DNA from: CANMXU01 sp052030545
GTDB taxonomy: Bacteria; Pseudomonadota; Gammaproteobacteria; Enterobacterales; Alteromonadaceae
Reading direction: 5' to 3'
Length of the DNA: 64,000 nt
Assembly (NCBI RefSeq): GCF_052030545.1
Contig: NZ_JBPDIH010000013.1
Coordinates: forward strand, 54,456-118,455
In this document: in pieces, positions 63,190 to 64,000 of the stretch
How positions within the stretch are numbered: the stretch's first letter is position 1
Layout: every line of letters starts with the position of its first letter
The notes under the pieces: generated by a model
The model's input: the letters and a program-made list of their open reading frames with translations, nothing else
Told to the model about the DNA's origin: nothing
Database searches by the model: none
Made by a program: the position numbers and the translations under genes

Positions 63190-63728
63190 GTTTGCTCGGC
63201 CAAATAATCGTTTTTAAGATTTACATAATTTATCGCAGACTGCTTTAAGAAAGCAATTTCGCTTTCTTTTAGCGGTCTTGCTTGTCTAGCGGGATTACCC
63301 ACATACAAAAAACCACTCTTTAAGACCTTATTTGGTGGAACTAGGGTACCGCCACCTATAAATACATCATCTTCGATAACTGCACCATCCATAATAATTG
63401 CGCCCATACCCACTAATATTCGGTCACCTAAAATACAGCCGTGCAACATACAATGGTGACCAACGGTCACGTCATTACCAATAATCAATGGAAAACCATC
63501 TGGATTTTGTTGAGAACGTCGAGTGACATGTAACACAGTGCCGTCTTGAATATTGGTTCGCTCTCCAATGGTGATATGGTTCACATCACCTCGTGCGGCA
63601 ACAAGCGGCCAAATGCTAGCGTCTTTTGCAATCATGATCTCGCCTACCAAAACAGCCGACGAATCAACATATACTTGTTCGTCTATCTCGGGAAAGTTCC
63701 CTTTATAACCACGAAGATTAATTGTCAT
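63186..63728 (-). CDS. Gamma-carbonic-anhydrase family protein (YrdA-like)
   Basis: A 180-residue left-handed beta-helix protein. Hexapeptide repeats and the three metal histidines are present (one in VLHVTRR, the others in TVGHHCMLHGC). Possibly a Zn/Fe carbonic anhydrase or acyltransferase; activity of YrdA homologues is uncertain. Convergent with the DUF1488 gene, with a 4-base overlap at the ends. Upstream in related genomes an rRNA operon commonly follows. Confidence 0.9.
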   Translation of the reverse strand: MTINLRGYKGNFPEIDEQVYVDSSAVLVGEIMIAKDASIWPLVAARGDVNHITIGERTNIQDGTVLHVTRRSQQNPDGFPLIIGNDVTVGHHCMLHGCILGDRILVGMGAIIMDGAVIEDDVFIGGGTLVPPNKVLKSGFLYVGNPARQARPLKESEIAFLKQSAINYVNLKNDYLAEQT

Positions 63729-63949
63729 AAATAAAGTCCAATAAATAAGTCTGGCTAAATATTATCAAAAATAAGCGATAAAACCCGAAAATTTAATAAT
63801 AGTGTCTGTTTTTCTAATATATCCGCAGGTCAGGTTTTAATTATTAAGTTTTCAATCTAAATTTATCAACTCAATAAGCCTAAGTAGAATGGCAAAAATG
63901 GGCGGTATTGCCCAATAAAAACGCGCTTCGTACAAAATAAAAGCAAACA

Positions 63950-63987
63950 AACGTCAAATTACGTTTTTTCTTAAAAAAGAGTTGACG
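63950..63987 (+). promoter_or_regulatory. Possible rRNA-operon promoter start (UP element and -35)
   Basis: A/T-run UP-like sequence (TTTTTTCTTAAAAAAGAG) directly precedes TTGACG at 63982-63987. The -10 would fall at about 64004, beyond the window. In E. coli the yrdA-yrdB-aroE block adjoins the rrnD operon. This remains a guess until the next bases are read. Confidence 0.45.
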
Positions 63988-64000
63988 CCAAGATGAAAAT

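Noticed and set aside
1..64000. CRISPR arrays, tRNA or rRNA genes, prophage, transposase or toxin-antitoxin genes
   Set aside because: No regularly spaced repeats, cloverleaf-like segments or matching proteins were found on either strand.

Overview
The window is the replication-origin region of a marine gammaproteobacterial chromosome, with AT-rich DNA and gene orders typical of Alteromonadales. The Colwellia/Thalassotalea group is my best guess from protein style and repeat types; it is not proven. Nearly all of the core is housekeeping: glmS-glmU, the atp operon, parAB-rsmG-mnmG, oriC, mioC, mnmE-yidC-yidD-rnpA-rpmH, dnaA-dnaN-recF-gyrB, glyQS, trkH, trkA-rsmB-fmt-def, dprA-smg-yrdD, purEK, tsaC and aroE.

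Layout. 0.3-2.6 kb: a lone GH10 xylanase lipoprotein. 2.6-2.9 kb: a 272-bp element with perfect 16-bp inverted ends. 3.0-5.3 kb: an arsenic operon made of a fused arsenate reductase/ArsR protein, an ACR3 arsenite pump and a small dual-specificity-type phosphatase. 5.5-10.4 kb (minus): glmS, a DeoR regulator with repeat-type operator candidates, a periplasmic solute-binding protein and glmU. 10.5-16.0 kb (minus): an accessory block between glmU and atpC with an unknown secreted protein, two tandem alkaline phosphatases behind a three-unit Pho box, and an unknown cysteine-containing secreted protein bracketed by two near-identical copies of the atp terminator. 16.1-23.0 kb (minus): atpIBEFHAGDC. 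23.3-27.6 kb (minus): parB, parA, rsmG, mnmG. 27.66-28.0 kb: oriC, with nine GATC sites and four DnaA boxes. 28.0-32.5 kb (minus): mioC, mnmE, yidC, yidD, rnpA, rpmH. 32.9-39.0 kb (plus): dnaA (TTG start), dnaN, recF, gyrB. Two consensus parS centromere sites lie inside recF. 39.2-42.2 kb: glyQS. 42.3-49.9 kb: a porin, tusA, slt, pepQ, a yigZ-type gene and trkH, with two copies of a 229/264-bp MITE-like repeat. 49.9-54.1 kb (minus): trkA, rsmB, fmt, def. 54.2-57.7 kb: LysM protein, dprA, smg, zinc-ribbon protein. 57.8-59.4 kb (minus): purK, purE. 59.6-63.7 kb: tsaC, two OmpW-family porins, aroE, a DUF1488 protein and, convergent, a gamma-carbonic-anhydrase-like protein. The last 50 bases look like the upstream half of an rRNA-operon promoter, but the operon itself lies outside the window.

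How it fits together. DnaA, DnaN, RecF and GyrB, the origin, ParA/ParB and the parS sites form the replication and segregation hub. Genes left of about 32.5 kb run leftward and those right of it rightward, so the strand switch is at rpmH/dnaA and not at oriC. The accessory insertions (ars operon, phosphatase block, MITEs) sit at the edges of conserved operons, usually next to terminators. I see no CRISPR array, transposase, prophage, tRNA or rRNA gene.
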